From Bedellia somnulentella (Eukaryota > Arthropoda > Insecta > Lepidoptera > Bedelliidae): a stretch of DNA of 64,000 bases. Positions 49,901 to 54,795 of the stretch are shown here, one piece after another (the stretch's first letter is position 1; every line of letters starts with the position of its first letter). Both the position numbers and the translations under genes were made by a program. The notes below the pieces were generated by a model. The model saw only the letters and a list, made by a program, of their open reading frames with translations. It had not been told where the DNA came from and ran no database searches. The stretch is taken from the NCBI GenBank assembly GCA_963576735.1, contig OY755171.1, forward strand, positions 9,052,001-9,116,000, read 5' to 3'.

Positions 49901-52445
49901 GTCCCGGAAGTCACACCCTAGCATCCGGTTGCTGTATTCGCCAATACAAACACATCAAAATTTTATGGGAACGTGTGTTAAGAGACTTGAGATAGGATAT
50001 GTGACAGTTCTATTTTTGAGTTATAAGTTGTTTAAGGACAGCCTTATAAAGTATAATTACATACATATACTCATGGCTAGAAATCCCAAAAAGGAGTAGT
50101 CAGAGCTTTCGAGCTAAAGCCTCCTCAGCCACAAATGGCAGTTGATATGGGACAAGATGGTAGAACTAAATTATCGTTGGTGATGGAACTCCAATCGTAT
50201 CCCCAAAAAAAAACTTTAATAAGCCCCATACCCCTTAGTCGCCTGTCACAACACCCGTGGGTAGAAAGGGGTAGCGACATTCTAAGCCGGCACTACACGG
50301 TACTAAAATATAATTACAATATGAAAGTATCAAATATATTCAACAAAAGGGAAATCATTATAAAAATGTATGTTGTGAAGTCGGCTGAGAATGGCATTAA
50401 CGATGATGATTATGTTTTATTTTAAAGCGATTAACAATACCGGAGCGTTTTAAAGTGATGAGTGTTGTGGATGGAAAAGCATTACCATACATTGTTTAGA
50501 AATCTATTCCACACTAAATTTCTTAAAAGTGGCTAATAGAATTCGTAATTCTTTAGCACTCGCTTTCTTCCTTTCAGATTTATAGCCAATTAAGATTATT
50601 ATTACTAATCCTTAAGAAATATAAAATGAATTCATTTTTAAATTTTATAAACGATTTAACGATTCATGTGAGAGATTTAGAGAAATGAAAATAAAATCTT
50701 AAGCCGTTTGGATAACAAACAAATACTTTTAAAAGTAGGTCAACAAATGACTCATACTATCCTTACCTAACCCAATTGCAGATCTCATTAATCGTTGGCT
50801 AAAAGTATGTATTATGTGTAAGGCTTTGTAGTGTAGGCTTAGTAGAGCACTCACCCATTGCTGACCAAGGGTGTAGTTGGAGTTGATCGTTACAGGCGAT
50901 TTACGGTAATGGGATTTCTTGGGTGTTTTTTGGATGGTTGGAGACCCATCACCAACAATCCTGTATTTCACAATCTTAAACTAACCCTGCTAAACTTCGC
51001 AAATTTGGCTGAGGAATTTCTGATTCTGAAGCTACTTATTCCCCTTTTTTTGAGATTTAAGAGTAAAAAAAACATGTATGAGAAGAATAATAAATACTAG
51101 GGAAGCAAGAGAGGTTTGTCAAGATTGTACTAAGTGGCGATCGATAGTATCCGCCTACCCCAATGGGAATAATGGGCGTGAGTATAAGTAAGTAAATTTT
51201 AGCTGTGTATCTATAACTACTTACTTTAACACGTAAAACACGTAAAAAAGGATCATATCATTTGCTTATTTCATCCCATTATGAATCCTCCTTATACACA
51301 ACAAAATGATATCATTAGATTCATTCATTGCAATATGTTCTTTAAACCACTGTCACTTTCCCCATACTTTTTATTGCCTACTATTTTGCTTCTATATTTC
51401 ATTAAAGAGCTTCCTTGTGAAGTTTCACCGGATTTATTTATTTGCGAACTTAAATTAAATGTATCACTCATCTTTGTTGCATTAGGTCTGACTTCGATAT
51501 TTTTTTAAGTAATTTGTTATATATAAATAAAAATTAAATAAAAATGTTTTATTTACAAGAACAAGAGTTACAGATGATGTTCATTTCATAAAAAGTAACA
51601 GTCTTTAATTGTGTACATCATGATAAAAAAATGTCCTCCTTATGAATATTTAAATAAACCCTTAAAGAATAACTTTTCGGTTAATATTTCGAAATAATGA
51701 AATAGGCCTCTGCCTGAAATATAAAAAAGGGATTTTTTAACTACCACTCATGTAAATTAGATTAACTAGTAAATAGAGCAAAAAATAAGGATGGGAATAC
51801 CTACTAGTTGATAGGTTTCCAACACTTTCACACACGAAAAGAAATAGATATTTTTAGTTTTCGTTACCAGCCTTACAAGGTTATTGACTACAAGATCAAA
51901 CCAAATAGGTTTTTTAACTATAGTTATTTCTTAAAATTGCTCTTAGCTTAAGTAATATTTATTTTGCTGATAGAGAGGTAGTTACGGATGAGAAGAAGCC
52001 TTTGTAAAAATATTTAAAAATACTTATTTCACTTGATAGTTATACATAATTGTTTCAAAATCCTAAGAAATAAATACAAATAAAGTACAATTAATAAAAA
52101 TCATATTTTTATTATAATTTTTAGCAGAATATTTTAAATAATAAAGCAATTACTTAAATTACAAAAATAACATACACATATTAGGTATAAGGATTTTTTT
52201 TCTTACTACTTTTTCTATTTCATTCATTATTATGGTGTATGTTTTAGCGTCATTGTCTATCTATTTTAACGGTCAAAACGAACTCCGAATGACATCAACA
52301 GACCGAAACAAATTACTTGACACCCCACTTGTACCACTACAAACTACTTCCGACCCTTAACTATCTCAAACTTACCGTTGAAACACGTGATAAACCACAA
52401 TAAGGCGGCACAAACATGCGACAAACAAAACCGCTTTTGCCACAT
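10637..52445 (-). CDS. Two-Ig-domain, GPI-anchored cell-surface protein (Beat-like); six coding exons
   Basis: Joined exons, in order on the minus strand: 52445-52376, 21190-20828, 19054-18937, 15571-15402, 11215-11144 and 10704-10637. They total 861 nt, encoding 286 residues plus TAA. All introns are GT-AG, and phases match at every junction (1,1,2,1,1). The protein has an N-terminal signal peptide (residues 1 to about 24-27). Ig domain 1 spans about 28-144, with Cys51, Trp66 and Cys126 in a D-x-SGEYTC context. Ig domain 2 spans about 145-240, with Cys166 and Cys221 and a GAFPAPNIT motif. A Ser/Thr/Ala-rich stalk follows, and a hydrophobic tail (about 274-286) after a small-residue GSSG segment fits GPI anchoring. 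Four NxS/T sequons are present (Asn57, 70, 155, 176). Insect Beaten-path and related proteins have this two-Ig plan and act in axon guidance and cell recognition. The family assignment is inference; the gene structure is seen directly. Intron 1 is 31.2 kb. Confidence 0.85.
10818..11054 (-). mobile_element. SINE-R copy in intron 5
   Basis: A complete minus-strand copy, from the tail (CATATACTCACGG at the low end) to the head (AAGCCGGCACTA at the high end). It sits between exons 5 and 6 of the Ig gene, 89 bp from exon 5. Confidence 0.8.
11144..11215 (-). CDS. Exon 5: stalk
   Basis: This 72 nt exon has acceptor TTTGTTTCAG and donor GTAACT, phase 1 on both sides. It encodes residues 241-264, rich in Pro, Thr, Ala and Ser (GPISTTPEMPTAAD start, AAAVGSS end). 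It acts as a spacer between the Ig domains and the membrane anchor. The GSS run, joined to Gly265 at the next junction, is the likely GPI attachment (omega) region. Confidence 0.8.
11896..12205 (-). mobile_element. SINE-T copy
   Basis: A minus-strand copy. CCGAAGGGGTTGGCAGAGG lies at the low end and the tRNA-like head (GGTTTAAATCCCGGG as B box) at about 12135. It is diverged from the other copies. Confidence 0.75.
12536..12709 (+). mobile_element. SINE-R copy, internally deleted
   Basis: The head GTGTAGTGCCGGCTTAGAAT and the (TATG)n tail are present. About 60 bp before the tail is missing. Confidence 0.75.
13115..14101 (-). mobile_element. Non-autonomous Helitron, 987 bp, complete ends
   Basis: On the minus strand it starts A^TCTATACTTATAATAAATC (14101) and ends with hairpin CGTGCGAAGCTGGGACG then ATCCACTAG^T (13115). 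The interior matches the element at 2506-3440. It contains a (GACA)12 microsatellite at 13933-13980. There is no transposase. Confidence 0.8.
13933..13980. repeat. (GACA)12 microsatellite inside the Helitron
   Basis: Twelve perfect tetranucleotide units. The related Helitron at 2506 has four (TGTC) units at 2641-2656. Confidence 0.95.
14102..15056. other. Intron 4 sequence without recognised features
   Basis: AT-rich. The 79-codon ORF at 14352-14591 has no recognisable motif. Confidence 0.4.
15057..15300 (-). mobile_element. SINE-R copy in intron 4
   Basis: A minus-strand copy, about 100 bp downstream of exon 4. It keeps the tail, CCACTTTTTAAAGTTTAGTGG and the TGGTGACGGGTCTCCAACTAC body. 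The head is degraded. Confidence 0.7.
15402..15571 (-). CDS. Exon 4: second half of second Ig domain
   Basis: This 170 nt exon has acceptor AATTTTTCAG and donor GTAAGG, entering in phase 2 and leaving in phase 1. It encodes residues 184-240. It carries the partner cysteine Cys221 (EFICTLRI) and ends in a TVRKEAIYYP strand. Splitting the second Ig domain over two exons is common in this type of protein. Confidence 0.85.
15700..15908 (-). mobile_element. SINE-T copy, head missing
   Basis: A minus-strand copy holding the 3' portion (AAACGTTCGCGCCGTATATCC through CATATGGGTTTCCTCA). The tRNA-like head is absent. Confidence 0.75.
16039..16086. repeat. Short tandem duplication
   Basis: CTATAACACTGTCTATATAA occurs twice, separated by a few bases, directly before the hairpin at 16094. 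Confidence 0.7.
16094..16143. repeat. Perfect 23 bp hairpin, 4 nt loop
   Basis: AAGAAAAGTCGCTGACCAAT.. (16094-16116) and its exact reverse complement (16121-16143) flank ATGA. Perfect arms with so short a loop suggest a recent inverted duplication or a tiny palindromic element rather than a microRNA. Confidence 0.85.
16240..16350 (-). mobile_element. RTE 3' end fragment
   Basis: ACTCACGCCAATTATTCCTA and GATCGCCACTTATCGA correspond, on the minus strand, to the last ~100 bp of RTE-A. It is diverged and has no coding value. Confidence 0.7.
16435..16619. mobile_element. Two SINE-T pieces fused head to head in opposite orientation
   Basis: 16435-16550 is a minus-strand 3' part (subfamily b, with GGCAAGCGCCATCTAG). 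From about 16550 the sequence switches to a plus-strand copy (CCTATCACGTGGGTAC...CCAACCCCTTCGGGG) with an internal deletion and a (TTATG)n tail. The junction lies in the shared GGGGGCAGGCCTATCACGTG region. Confidence 0.7.
17080..17344 (-). mobile_element. SINE-R copy in intron 3
   Basis: A full-length minus copy, from CATACATACATATACTCACG to AAGCCAAAACTTCACAG. It includes an extra ~20 bp around the TGGTCATCACCACCCATCGG segment. Confidence 0.75.
17345..18542. other. Intron 3 sequence without recognised features
   Basis: AT-rich; no ORF or repeat family was recognised. Confidence 0.4.
18543..18786 (+). mobile_element. SINE-R copy
   Basis: Full-length plus copy, GTTTAGTGCCGGCTTTGAAT to GCCGTGAGTATATGTATG. 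It lies in intron 3, about 150 bp from exon 3. Confidence 0.75.
18937..19054 (-). CDS. Exon 3: first half of second Ig domain
   Basis: This 118 nt exon has acceptor TTATGTTTCAG and donor GTAAGC, entering in phase 1 and leaving in phase 2. It encodes residues 145-183 plus part of Lys184. It includes Cys166 (NVICTADG) and the PAPNIT segment with a glycosylation sequon. GC content is clearly higher than in the surrounding intron. Confidence 0.85.
19552..19686 (+). mobile_element. SINE-R fragment
   Basis: The middle part (GGGCGATGCGGTTGGAGACC) and a short tail remain. Head and 3' body are lost. Confidence 0.6.
19741..20760. other. Intron 2 sequence with weak tRNA-like remnants
   Basis: On the minus strand near 19920-19965, CTGGTTCGAATCCTGCTG resembles a B box, and near 19855-19880 AGTGGTTAGGATAGTCACG resembles an A-box region. 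They may be heads of an old tRNA-SINE. No cloverleaf could be folded, so no tRNA gene is called. Confidence 0.3.
20828..21190 (-). CDS. Exon 2: first Ig domain
   Basis: This 363 nt exon is flanked by acceptor TTGTTTCAG and donor GTAAGA, with phase 1 on both sides, the usual arrangement for a one-exon Ig module. It encodes residues 24-144. The B-strand Cys51 (VILDCDY), C-strand Trp66 (VKWFF) and F-strand Cys126 (SGEYTC) mark a V/I-type Ig fold. The frame stays open past the donor, but the splice site is strong and the downstream exons continue the fold. Confidence 0.88.
22135..22200 (-). mobile_element. Possible Helitron 3' end remnant
   Basis: AAGCTTTGCACGGGTAGTGT then TATTTATTAAATATCTC resembles, on the minus strand, the sequence just before the hairpin end of the Helitron at 13115. 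No CTAG terminus was found. Confidence 0.35.
22201..24120. other. Intron 1 sequence without recognised features
   Basis: AT-rich; only short ORFs without motifs. Confidence 0.4.
24121..24240 (+). mobile_element. Degenerate SINE-R copy
   Basis: TGAGGAGACTAAGGGTGTTA and CGCTCTGGCCACCCCTAAG followed by GTAAATATATGTTTG match the family in order, with large deletions. It is old. Confidence 0.45.
24445..24786 (+). mobile_element. SINE-T copy with best-preserved tRNA-like head
   Basis: GTGATAGCTCAGTGGGTAGA is a good A box and GTTCTGATCCCGGTTCGG covers the B-box region. The body follows subfamily a (CTCTGAACACCAGGTGACAA). No transcription terminator or tRNA fold is present, so this is a SINE and not a tRNA gene. 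Confidence 0.8.
24787..29307. other. Largest repeat-poor part of intron 1
   Basis: About 4.5 kb in which no repeat family or gene was recognised. A better-composed patch at 27000-27240 has overlapping ORFs in two frames but no motif. It could hold conserved non-coding sequence; this cannot be judged here. Confidence 0.35.
29308..29398 (-). mobile_element. SINE-T 3' fragment
   Basis: AAACGTTCACGCAGTAAATA, AGGGGTTGGCAGAG and ACATTGTCACCTGGTA match the minus strand of the family. Only the last ~90 bp is present. Confidence 0.65.
29497..29716 (-). mobile_element. SINE-R copy
   Basis: A minus copy lacking the tail. CCACTTTTGGAAGTTAAGTG, GGGTCTCCAACCGCATCG and AAGCCAACTATACACAG are present. Confidence 0.7.
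30013..30239 (+). mobile_element. SINE-R copy
   Basis: A plus copy, TCGTGTAGAGCCGGC to GCCTTGAGTATAGTA. A short minus-strand tail fragment (CATATACCCACGGCTAT, about 29993-30010) abuts its head. Confidence 0.75.
30252..30587. repeat. Identical 156 bp direct repeat, period 180
   Basis: 30252-30407 and 30432-30587 are identical, from GCGGTAACGAGATCATCAG to AACACTAAAATTCTCAAA. Each is preceded by TTTAAAAAAA-type sequence. The unit itself contains a minus-strand piece of SINE-R (GGTGATTGGTCTCCAGACAC). Identity implies recent duplication. Confidence 0.9.
30822..31068 (-). mobile_element. SINE-R copy
   Basis: Full-length minus copy, CTTACATATACACATGGCTA to CTAAGCCGAGACTACACAG. It carries a small A-rich insertion near 31020-31036. 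Confidence 0.75.
31611..31694 (-). mobile_element. SINE-R middle fragment
   Basis: TTGGTGATGGGTCTCCAGCC and GTTGCCTCTCACGACACCCA match the central part of the family. Both ends are gone. Confidence 0.6.
31875..32129 (-). mobile_element. SINE-R copy, well preserved
   Basis: A full minus copy with a long (CATA)n tail at the low end, AGGGGTAGCCAGAGCTAAGG, GGGTCTCCAACCGCATCGCC, and the head at AAGCCGAAACTACACAGC. It is one of the best copies. Confidence 0.85.
32130..33381. other. Intron 1 sequence without recognised features
   Basis: AT-rich; only short ORFs without motifs. Confidence 0.4.
33382..33757 (+). mobile_element. RTE-A 3' fragment split by a SINE-R insertion
   Basis: 33382-33508 encodes the YRANVEGNVSRGRPRRT-like region. 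It resumes at 33659 with the KRLMDVKEAREVC-like end and stops in CCCCAATGGGAAATAATG without the LINE's own tail. The interruption is the SINE-R at 33510-33658. Confidence 0.8.
33510..33658 (+). mobile_element. 5'-truncated SINE-R inside RTE-A fragment, with TSD
   Basis: It starts at GGCGATGCGGTTGGAGACCC and ends GTGAGTATATGTATGTATG. TATAAAAAG occurs on both sides (33501-33509 and 33659-33667), a 9 bp target duplication. The 5' truncation is typical of target-primed reverse transcription. Confidence 0.85.
33757..33993 (+). mobile_element. SINE-R copy
   Basis: Starts GTGCTTAGAATAGCACTACC directly after the RTE-A fragment and ends with a (TATG)n tail. The full body is present. Confidence 0.8.
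34318..34386 (+). mobile_element. SINE-T 3' fragment
   Basis: CCGATGTTCAAAAACATTAG, CCACCCCTTCGAGAATTTAC and GGTGTGAACGTTGAA correspond to the last 70 bp of the family. Confidence 0.6.
34423..34670 (+). mobile_element. SINE-R copy with a (TTATG) tail
   Basis: Full body from GTCCGTGTAGTGCCGGC to GCCGTGAGTATATG. The tail then reads TTATGTTATGTT, unlike the (TATG)n of most copies. Confidence 0.8.
34781..38095 (+). mobile_element. RTE-B LINE, nearly full length
   Basis: About 3.3 kb: a GC-rich 5' leader, endonuclease, reverse transcriptase, a very short 3' UTR (GGATTGATG) and an (ATGT)n tail. TCATGTG flanks it (34774-34780 and 38096-38102), a possible short target duplication. It is a different lineage from RTE-A. 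The short 3' end with a tetranucleotide tail is characteristic of the RTE clade. Confidence 0.8.
35135..38061 (+). pseudogene. RTE-B endonuclease-reverse transcriptase, disrupted
   Basis: The apurinic-type endonuclease begins near GMWNVRTMREE (35197), with ISEARW, CMGDFNAQIG and later SDHHLVVAK. A deletion or frameshift near 35720-35740 moves the frame from 2 to 1. The remainder is in frame 1 with two stops: TAA at 36127 after KEYSRK, and TAA at 37669 where the family usually has Glu in YGCETW. RT motifs are KAPGNDAIP, LFIDFEKAFDRVKW, VKQGCLLSPILF and catalytic FADD (37294-37305). The C-terminal region has GRPKTTWRR and ends LLKALCPC-stop. Apart from three lesions it is complete, so it died relatively recently. 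Confidence 0.85.
38096..39325. other. Intron 1 sequence without recognised features
   Basis: AT-rich; no repeat family or coding motif was recognised. Confidence 0.4.
39342..39537 (-). mobile_element. RTE-A 3' fragment with 16 bp TSD
   Basis: The last ~195 bp of RTE-A on the minus strand. GAAATTCAATATACAT occurs at 39326-39341 and 39538-39553, a clear target duplication. This is therefore an independent, strongly 5'-truncated insertion. Confidence 0.88.
39733..43146 (-). mobile_element. RTE-A LINE, full length with perfect 13 bp TSD
   Basis: A 3.4 kb element bounded by TGTATGTGCATTA at 39720-39732 and 43147-43159. On the minus strand it starts GTGCTGTGTATCTGCTGTG. It continues through a ~300 bp GC-rich 5' UTR, one long ORF and a short 3' end GGCGTGAGAATATG with (TATG)n. 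Complete ends, identical target duplications and few lesions indicate a young insertion. It lies in intron 1 of the Ig gene in the gene's own orientation. Confidence 0.93.
39764..42833 (-). pseudogene. RTE-A endonuclease-reverse transcriptase, one frameshift and one stop
   Basis: The N-terminus at 42833 reads MAARHLSRRGSSRG, then endonuclease motifs GTMNVCGG and CVNETK. The frame shifts near an A6 run at about 42650-42655, continues with LLGDFNGWVG, and meets TAA at 42301-42299 (GERV then GKFGDK in the same frame). From 42277 there are 837 open codons. These include GTDHFLVI (endonuclease end), AAGYDRISIEML, NYRGISLL, CSFIDLEKAYDRV, RGVRQGCVASPWLFN and the catalytic YADD at codons 564-567. 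The C-terminal GHIERMDD and GRPRRTHLDQ end in SAYPNGN-stop. Two point lesions separate it from an intact ORF. Confidence 0.92.
43520..43837 (-). mobile_element. RTE-A-related 3' fragment with a TAAG-type tail
   Basis: On the minus strand this encodes LRWFGLIERMDDSKLMKEI through SAYPNGN-stop (101 codons open) and ends GGGCGTGAGTATAAGTAAG. The tail unit TAAG differs from the TATG of RTE-A, marking a distinct subfamily shared with 51073-51196. 5'-truncated. Confidence 0.85.
43838..45625. other. Intron 1 sequence with a local duplication
   Basis: A ~70-80 bp imperfect tandem duplication lies at about 44565-44715 (AATCACAATTCTAGACT and AGTGTTAAACAAACAACAAT repeated). The small basic ORF at 44912-45172 has no recognised motif. 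Confidence 0.5.
45626..45824 (-). mobile_element. SINE-R copy, degraded tail
   Basis: A minus copy with AAAGGGGTAGCTACAGCTTT and AGCCGACACTACACCGC. The central region carries several deletions. Confidence 0.65.
45886..46161 (+). mobile_element. SINE-R copy with a ~50 bp insertion
   Basis: The head GTCGGCTTAGAACGTCGCTA is followed by a foreign AT-rich ~50 bp (about 45925-45965). The body CGGGTGTCGTTAGAGGC then continues to the tail. Confidence 0.7.
46430..46487 (-). mobile_element. Possible tRNA-SINE head remnant
   Basis: On the minus strand, AATCACATAGCTCAGTGGGC matches the A-box head of SINE-T. Nothing of the body follows. Confidence 0.3.
47088..47240 (+). mobile_element. RTE-A 3' end fragment
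   Basis: Encodes KACMRRLMDLNEAREVC-like sequence in broken frame and ends GTGGCGTGAGTATATGTAG. A further piece (YRANMDGNVKRR-like, about 47335-47390) follows out of normal order, suggesting rearrangement. Confidence 0.75.
47400..48633. other. Intron 1 sequence without recognised features
   Basis: AT-rich; the 95-codon minus ORF at 48172-48459 has no recognisable domain. Confidence 0.4.
48634..48943 (-). mobile_element. RTE 3' scrap followed by a SINE-R copy
   Basis: 48634-48690 has ACTCACGACATAATTTTCCA and GGGTAGGCAGGGATCAATAG, an RTE 3' end. 48727-48943 is a minus SINE-R body ending in its head, AAGCCGACACTTCACAGC. Confidence 0.7.
49187..49340 (+). mobile_element. 5'-truncated SINE-R copy
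   Basis: Begins TTTTTTGGGCGATGCGGTTG, the same truncation region as the copy at 33510, and ends GCCTTGAGTATATGTATG. Confidence 0.8.
49394..49756 (+). mobile_element. SINE-T, full length with TSD, subfamily a
   Basis: Head CAGTGATAGCCCAGTGGGTA (A box), GTTCAAATCCTGGG (B box), complete body and (TTATG)n tail. It is flanked by TTCACCTTAGGC (49382-49393) and TTCACCTTTGGC (49757-49768), a 12 bp target duplication with one mismatch. Confidence 0.9.
50057..50300 (-). mobile_element. SINE-R copy
   Basis: Full minus copy from CATACATATACTCATGGCTA to CTAAGCCGGCACTACACGG. The head variant GCCGGC and the TACCCACGGGTG-type region place it with the 12536, 30013 and 34423 copies. Confidence 0.8.
50440..50595 (+). 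mobile_element. Degenerate SINE-R copy
   Basis: AAAGTGGCTAATAGAATTCG and CAGATTTATAGCC match the 3' half weakly. It is old and lacks both ends. Confidence 0.4.
50824..51057 (+). mobile_element. SINE-R copy, diverged
   Basis: Head TTTGTAGTGTAGGCTTAGTA, body GGTTGGAGACCCATCACC and GGCTGAGGAATTTCTGATTC. The tail is lost at the junction with the RTE fragment at 51073. Confidence 0.65.
51073..51196 (+). mobile_element. RTE-A-related 3' end with a TAAG-type tail
   Basis: CATGTATGAGAAGAATAATA through CCCCAATGGGAATAATGGGC and GTGAGTATAAGTAAGTAAA. Same tail subfamily as 43520-43837. Confidence 0.75.
51197..52375. other. 5' part of intron 1 without recognised features
   Basis: AT-rich; no repeat family recognised. 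Being next to exon 1, it could hold regulatory elements, but none can be identified from sequence. Confidence 0.35.
52376..52445 (-). CDS. Exon 1: start codon and signal peptide
   Basis: This exon holds ATG plus 23 codons (MWQKRFCLSH then a hydrophobic VCAALLWFITCF run) and ends ..AACG before the donor GTAAGT. The single leftover G joins AT of the next exon to give Asp24. A short basic start followed by a hydrophobic core is a textbook secretion signal. The base at -3 from ATG is a purine (G). It was found by looking upstream of exon 2 for an exon ending in the required phase. It is the only candidate seen that gives a signal peptide. Confidence 0.8.
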
Positions 52446-53198
52446 TTCACTAGTCTTTATTCACTCACATTACATTACAATTTCAATGTTTACGACAAAC
52501 CAGTGACGTAACTAAAGTTGCAGAGAAATTGGCTCCTTGTGGCACATCCAGACACGACAAGGTCGCCCGCTCAACTGACGATACGTACACAGCGTTGTGA
52601 GGGGTGCGGGTGATCCAAAGGGGGTTGAGTATCAAATGTTTGTGTCCTCAACTTTTCACACAGTAATTTCCCTCCTGTTGTATGCCACGTGCCTTCTAGT
52701 CAATTTTCGTCTGAATGGTAGCAAGAGCTATTTGTGTTTTTATTGTAGTCGTTAAACGAAGTATCATTAGGAATGATCGCACTCTGTTGATTGCTTACTG
52801 CAAATAAATTGAACGTTTGCTTTTATTCAATTGTAAACGCTTTTTACAGCTGATACGTAGTTTGAGTTTGAACGATTAATTTATTTGTTCAATATTTGAA
52901 TCACATTCTATATCATTATTTTAATTGATGATAAAAAAAACTTAACTTTTCCGCTAATCTCGTATCCTATTTTAAAGATACAATATAATCAATTGAAATC
53001 TAACAAAAAAATACTATTGTATCAATTGGATAAGATACTAAAACCATAGAATATTTTTAGAAAGAGACCAGATGGCAAATGGAACCTTTAATACAGTTCC
53101 GGGGGGTGACCACAAAACGGAAAGCTGTCTGCTCTTTATGTAGTATAACGTTCCACAAACAACATTATCTCACGGTCTTGATCATAAATATTCGATTA
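52446..53198 (-). promoter_or_regulatory. Upstream region and probable 5' UTR/promoter of the Ig-protein gene
   Basis: This is sequence upstream of the exon 1 ATG, up to the end of a Helitron at 53199. No TATA box or initiator could be fixed. It is less AT-rich near 52540-52760 than the flanks and free of recognised repeats, as expected for a promoter-proximal stretch. Two overlapping start-stop triplet pairs occur at 52465-52475 on the minus strand. The transcription start is unknown. Confidence 0.35.
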
Positions 53199-53320
53199 CT
53201 AGCAGCCCGTCCCGGCTTCGCTCGGGCATGAATTATCATTAACATTTTGTTTTTTATTTTATTACTTGTATTATTATTTAAATATATTTTTTTTAAGTTT
53301 TAAGCTATGTTATATTTTTT

Positions 53321-53741
53321 TGCTGTGTAGTGTCGGCTTAGAATAGCACTACCCCATTTCTTCCGGTGGGTGTACGTAAGAGGCGACTAACGGTTTTGGG
53401 GCTTTTGAGGGATTTTTGGGCGATGCGGTTGGTGACCCATCACCAACAACCTTTATTTCACCATCTTTTCCCCACACAACTTCCAAAAGTACATACATAC
53501 ATATACTCACATACATATACTTGTTGGTGATGGGTCTCCAACCGCATCGCCCAAAATCCCTTAAAAGCCCCAATACCGTTAGTCGCCTCTTACGTACACC
53601 CACCGGAAGAAATGGGGTAGTGCTATTCTAAGCCGACACTACACAGCAGACTTCCAAAAGTGGCTGAGGAATTTCTGATTCCTTAGCTCTGGCTACCCCT
53701 TCTAGGGATTTATAGCCGTGAGTATATGTATGTATGTATGT
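53321..53741 (+). mobile_element. SINE-R copy interrupted by a second SINE-R
   Basis: A complete plus copy, TGCTGTGTAGTGTCGGCTTA to a (TATG)n tail, split at 53490/53650 by the inverted copy described next. It sits inside the Helitron. Confidence 0.9.
53491..53649 (-). mobile_element. Internally deleted SINE-R inserted in SINE-R, 12 bp TSD
   Basis: 159 bp: a (CATA)n tail, part of the body (GGTGATGGGTCTCCAACCGC) and a full head ending CTACACAGCAG. ACTTCCAAAAGT is duplicated at 53479-53490 and 53650-53661. The 3' part of the body (about 80 bp) is missing although head and tail are intact. Confidence 0.92.
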
Positions 53742-53828
53742 AATATTTTTTTGTATTTATATTTAGATAATTTTTTTTTTATTTTTTTTATTATTCATAA
53801 TGAGTAATTACATCAAAAGCCATTCAAT

Positions 53829-54221
53829 TTATAGAGTTAGAGCTTCCCTGTAAACAATATTTGACGTTGTTGTATTTTGGGGCAGCAAAATGAATTGATG
53901 TTCAGGAGCTCCCACCCGCGACAGGCCAACGTACAGTTGACCGTGAGTAAAACAATTCTTTCGCAGGTCAATCCCTACTAATTTGAAGGTTTGGCCTTGG
54001 AACTTATTAATTGTTAAAGCAAAAGATGTTTTAACCGGAAATTGTAGCCGTTTAAATGGAATTGGCAGATCAGTTGGGATCATCGGTATCCTCGGTATAT
54101 GAGCTAATTGACCGGCTGCTGGGCCAGTGATAATAGTCGCTACAATAAAATTTTGCTTTAACTCTTTGATAAGCAGCAACTCAGTACCCCTTCGTGACGC
54201 CTGCAACAACTTACTATGCAT
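53829..54221 (-). pseudogene. Helitron Pif1-type helicase C-terminus
   Basis: A 130-codon open frame has TELLLIKELKQNFIVATIIT, the late helicase motif TINKFQGQTFKLVGIDL and LYVGLSRVG, with a natural-looking stop after REALTL. These are the final domain 2 motifs of Pif1 family helicases found in insect Helitrons. The Rep/HUH nuclease and the ATP-binding half are absent, so it cannot drive transposition itself. Confidence 0.85.
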
Positions 54222-54795
54222 AGCTAATTGAGCGGAGTTTTATCTATTTTTTTAATTCGAGATAACTTTCGAATGGAATGTTCGAATTGAATAATTCAAA
54301 AAGTAATATAAGGGTATTGAAGTAGTCTGAAATAATATATACGTTTTTTATAAGGATTAGATAGGTACAAATAAAGAGCCTTTTCTAAAGCAGGATTTTA
54401 ATTTAAATTTTAAATAATTTTATATAATGACGCTTGTTGTGAGATAACTATAATAGTTAGAGACATGCTGTCGGTGCATTTTTTTTAGATAATGATGTGT
54501 TCTATAAAATTGTAGTACATAATTTTATTCTACTGTCAATAGTTTTCGCAGCGCACGCGATGTAAGGATTTTTTTTGGTATTTTTTTAACACCTTGGGTT
54601 ACATTTTTGAAGTTTACGTAAGGATCCCTAATTTTTTTGAAAATGAAATATAGCCTATGTCACTCGGGAATAGTGTAGCATTAAAACAGTGAAAGAATTT
54701 TTCAAATCCGTCCAGTAGTTTTGGAGCCTATTCAATTCAAACAAACAAACAAACAAAAAATCAAACCTTTCCTCTTTATAATATTAGTATAGATG

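Larger units (their letters stand above)
53199..54793 (-). mobile_element. Helitron, 1595 bp, with helicase C-terminus and nested SINE-R
   Basis: On the minus strand it starts A^TCTATACTAATATTATAAAG (54793). It ends with hairpin CCCGAGCGAAGCCGGGACGGG then CTGCTAG^T (53199). The interior holds the Pif1-type helicase remnant (54221-53829) and, downstream of it, a SINE-R copy that itself contains another. Its 5' end lies about 750 bp upstream of the first exon's probable promoter region on the same strand. Confidence 0.85.

Noticed and set aside
53829..54221. Host Pif1 helicase gene
   Set aside because: Only the C-terminal motifs are present, inside an element with Helitron ends; no ATP-binding half.
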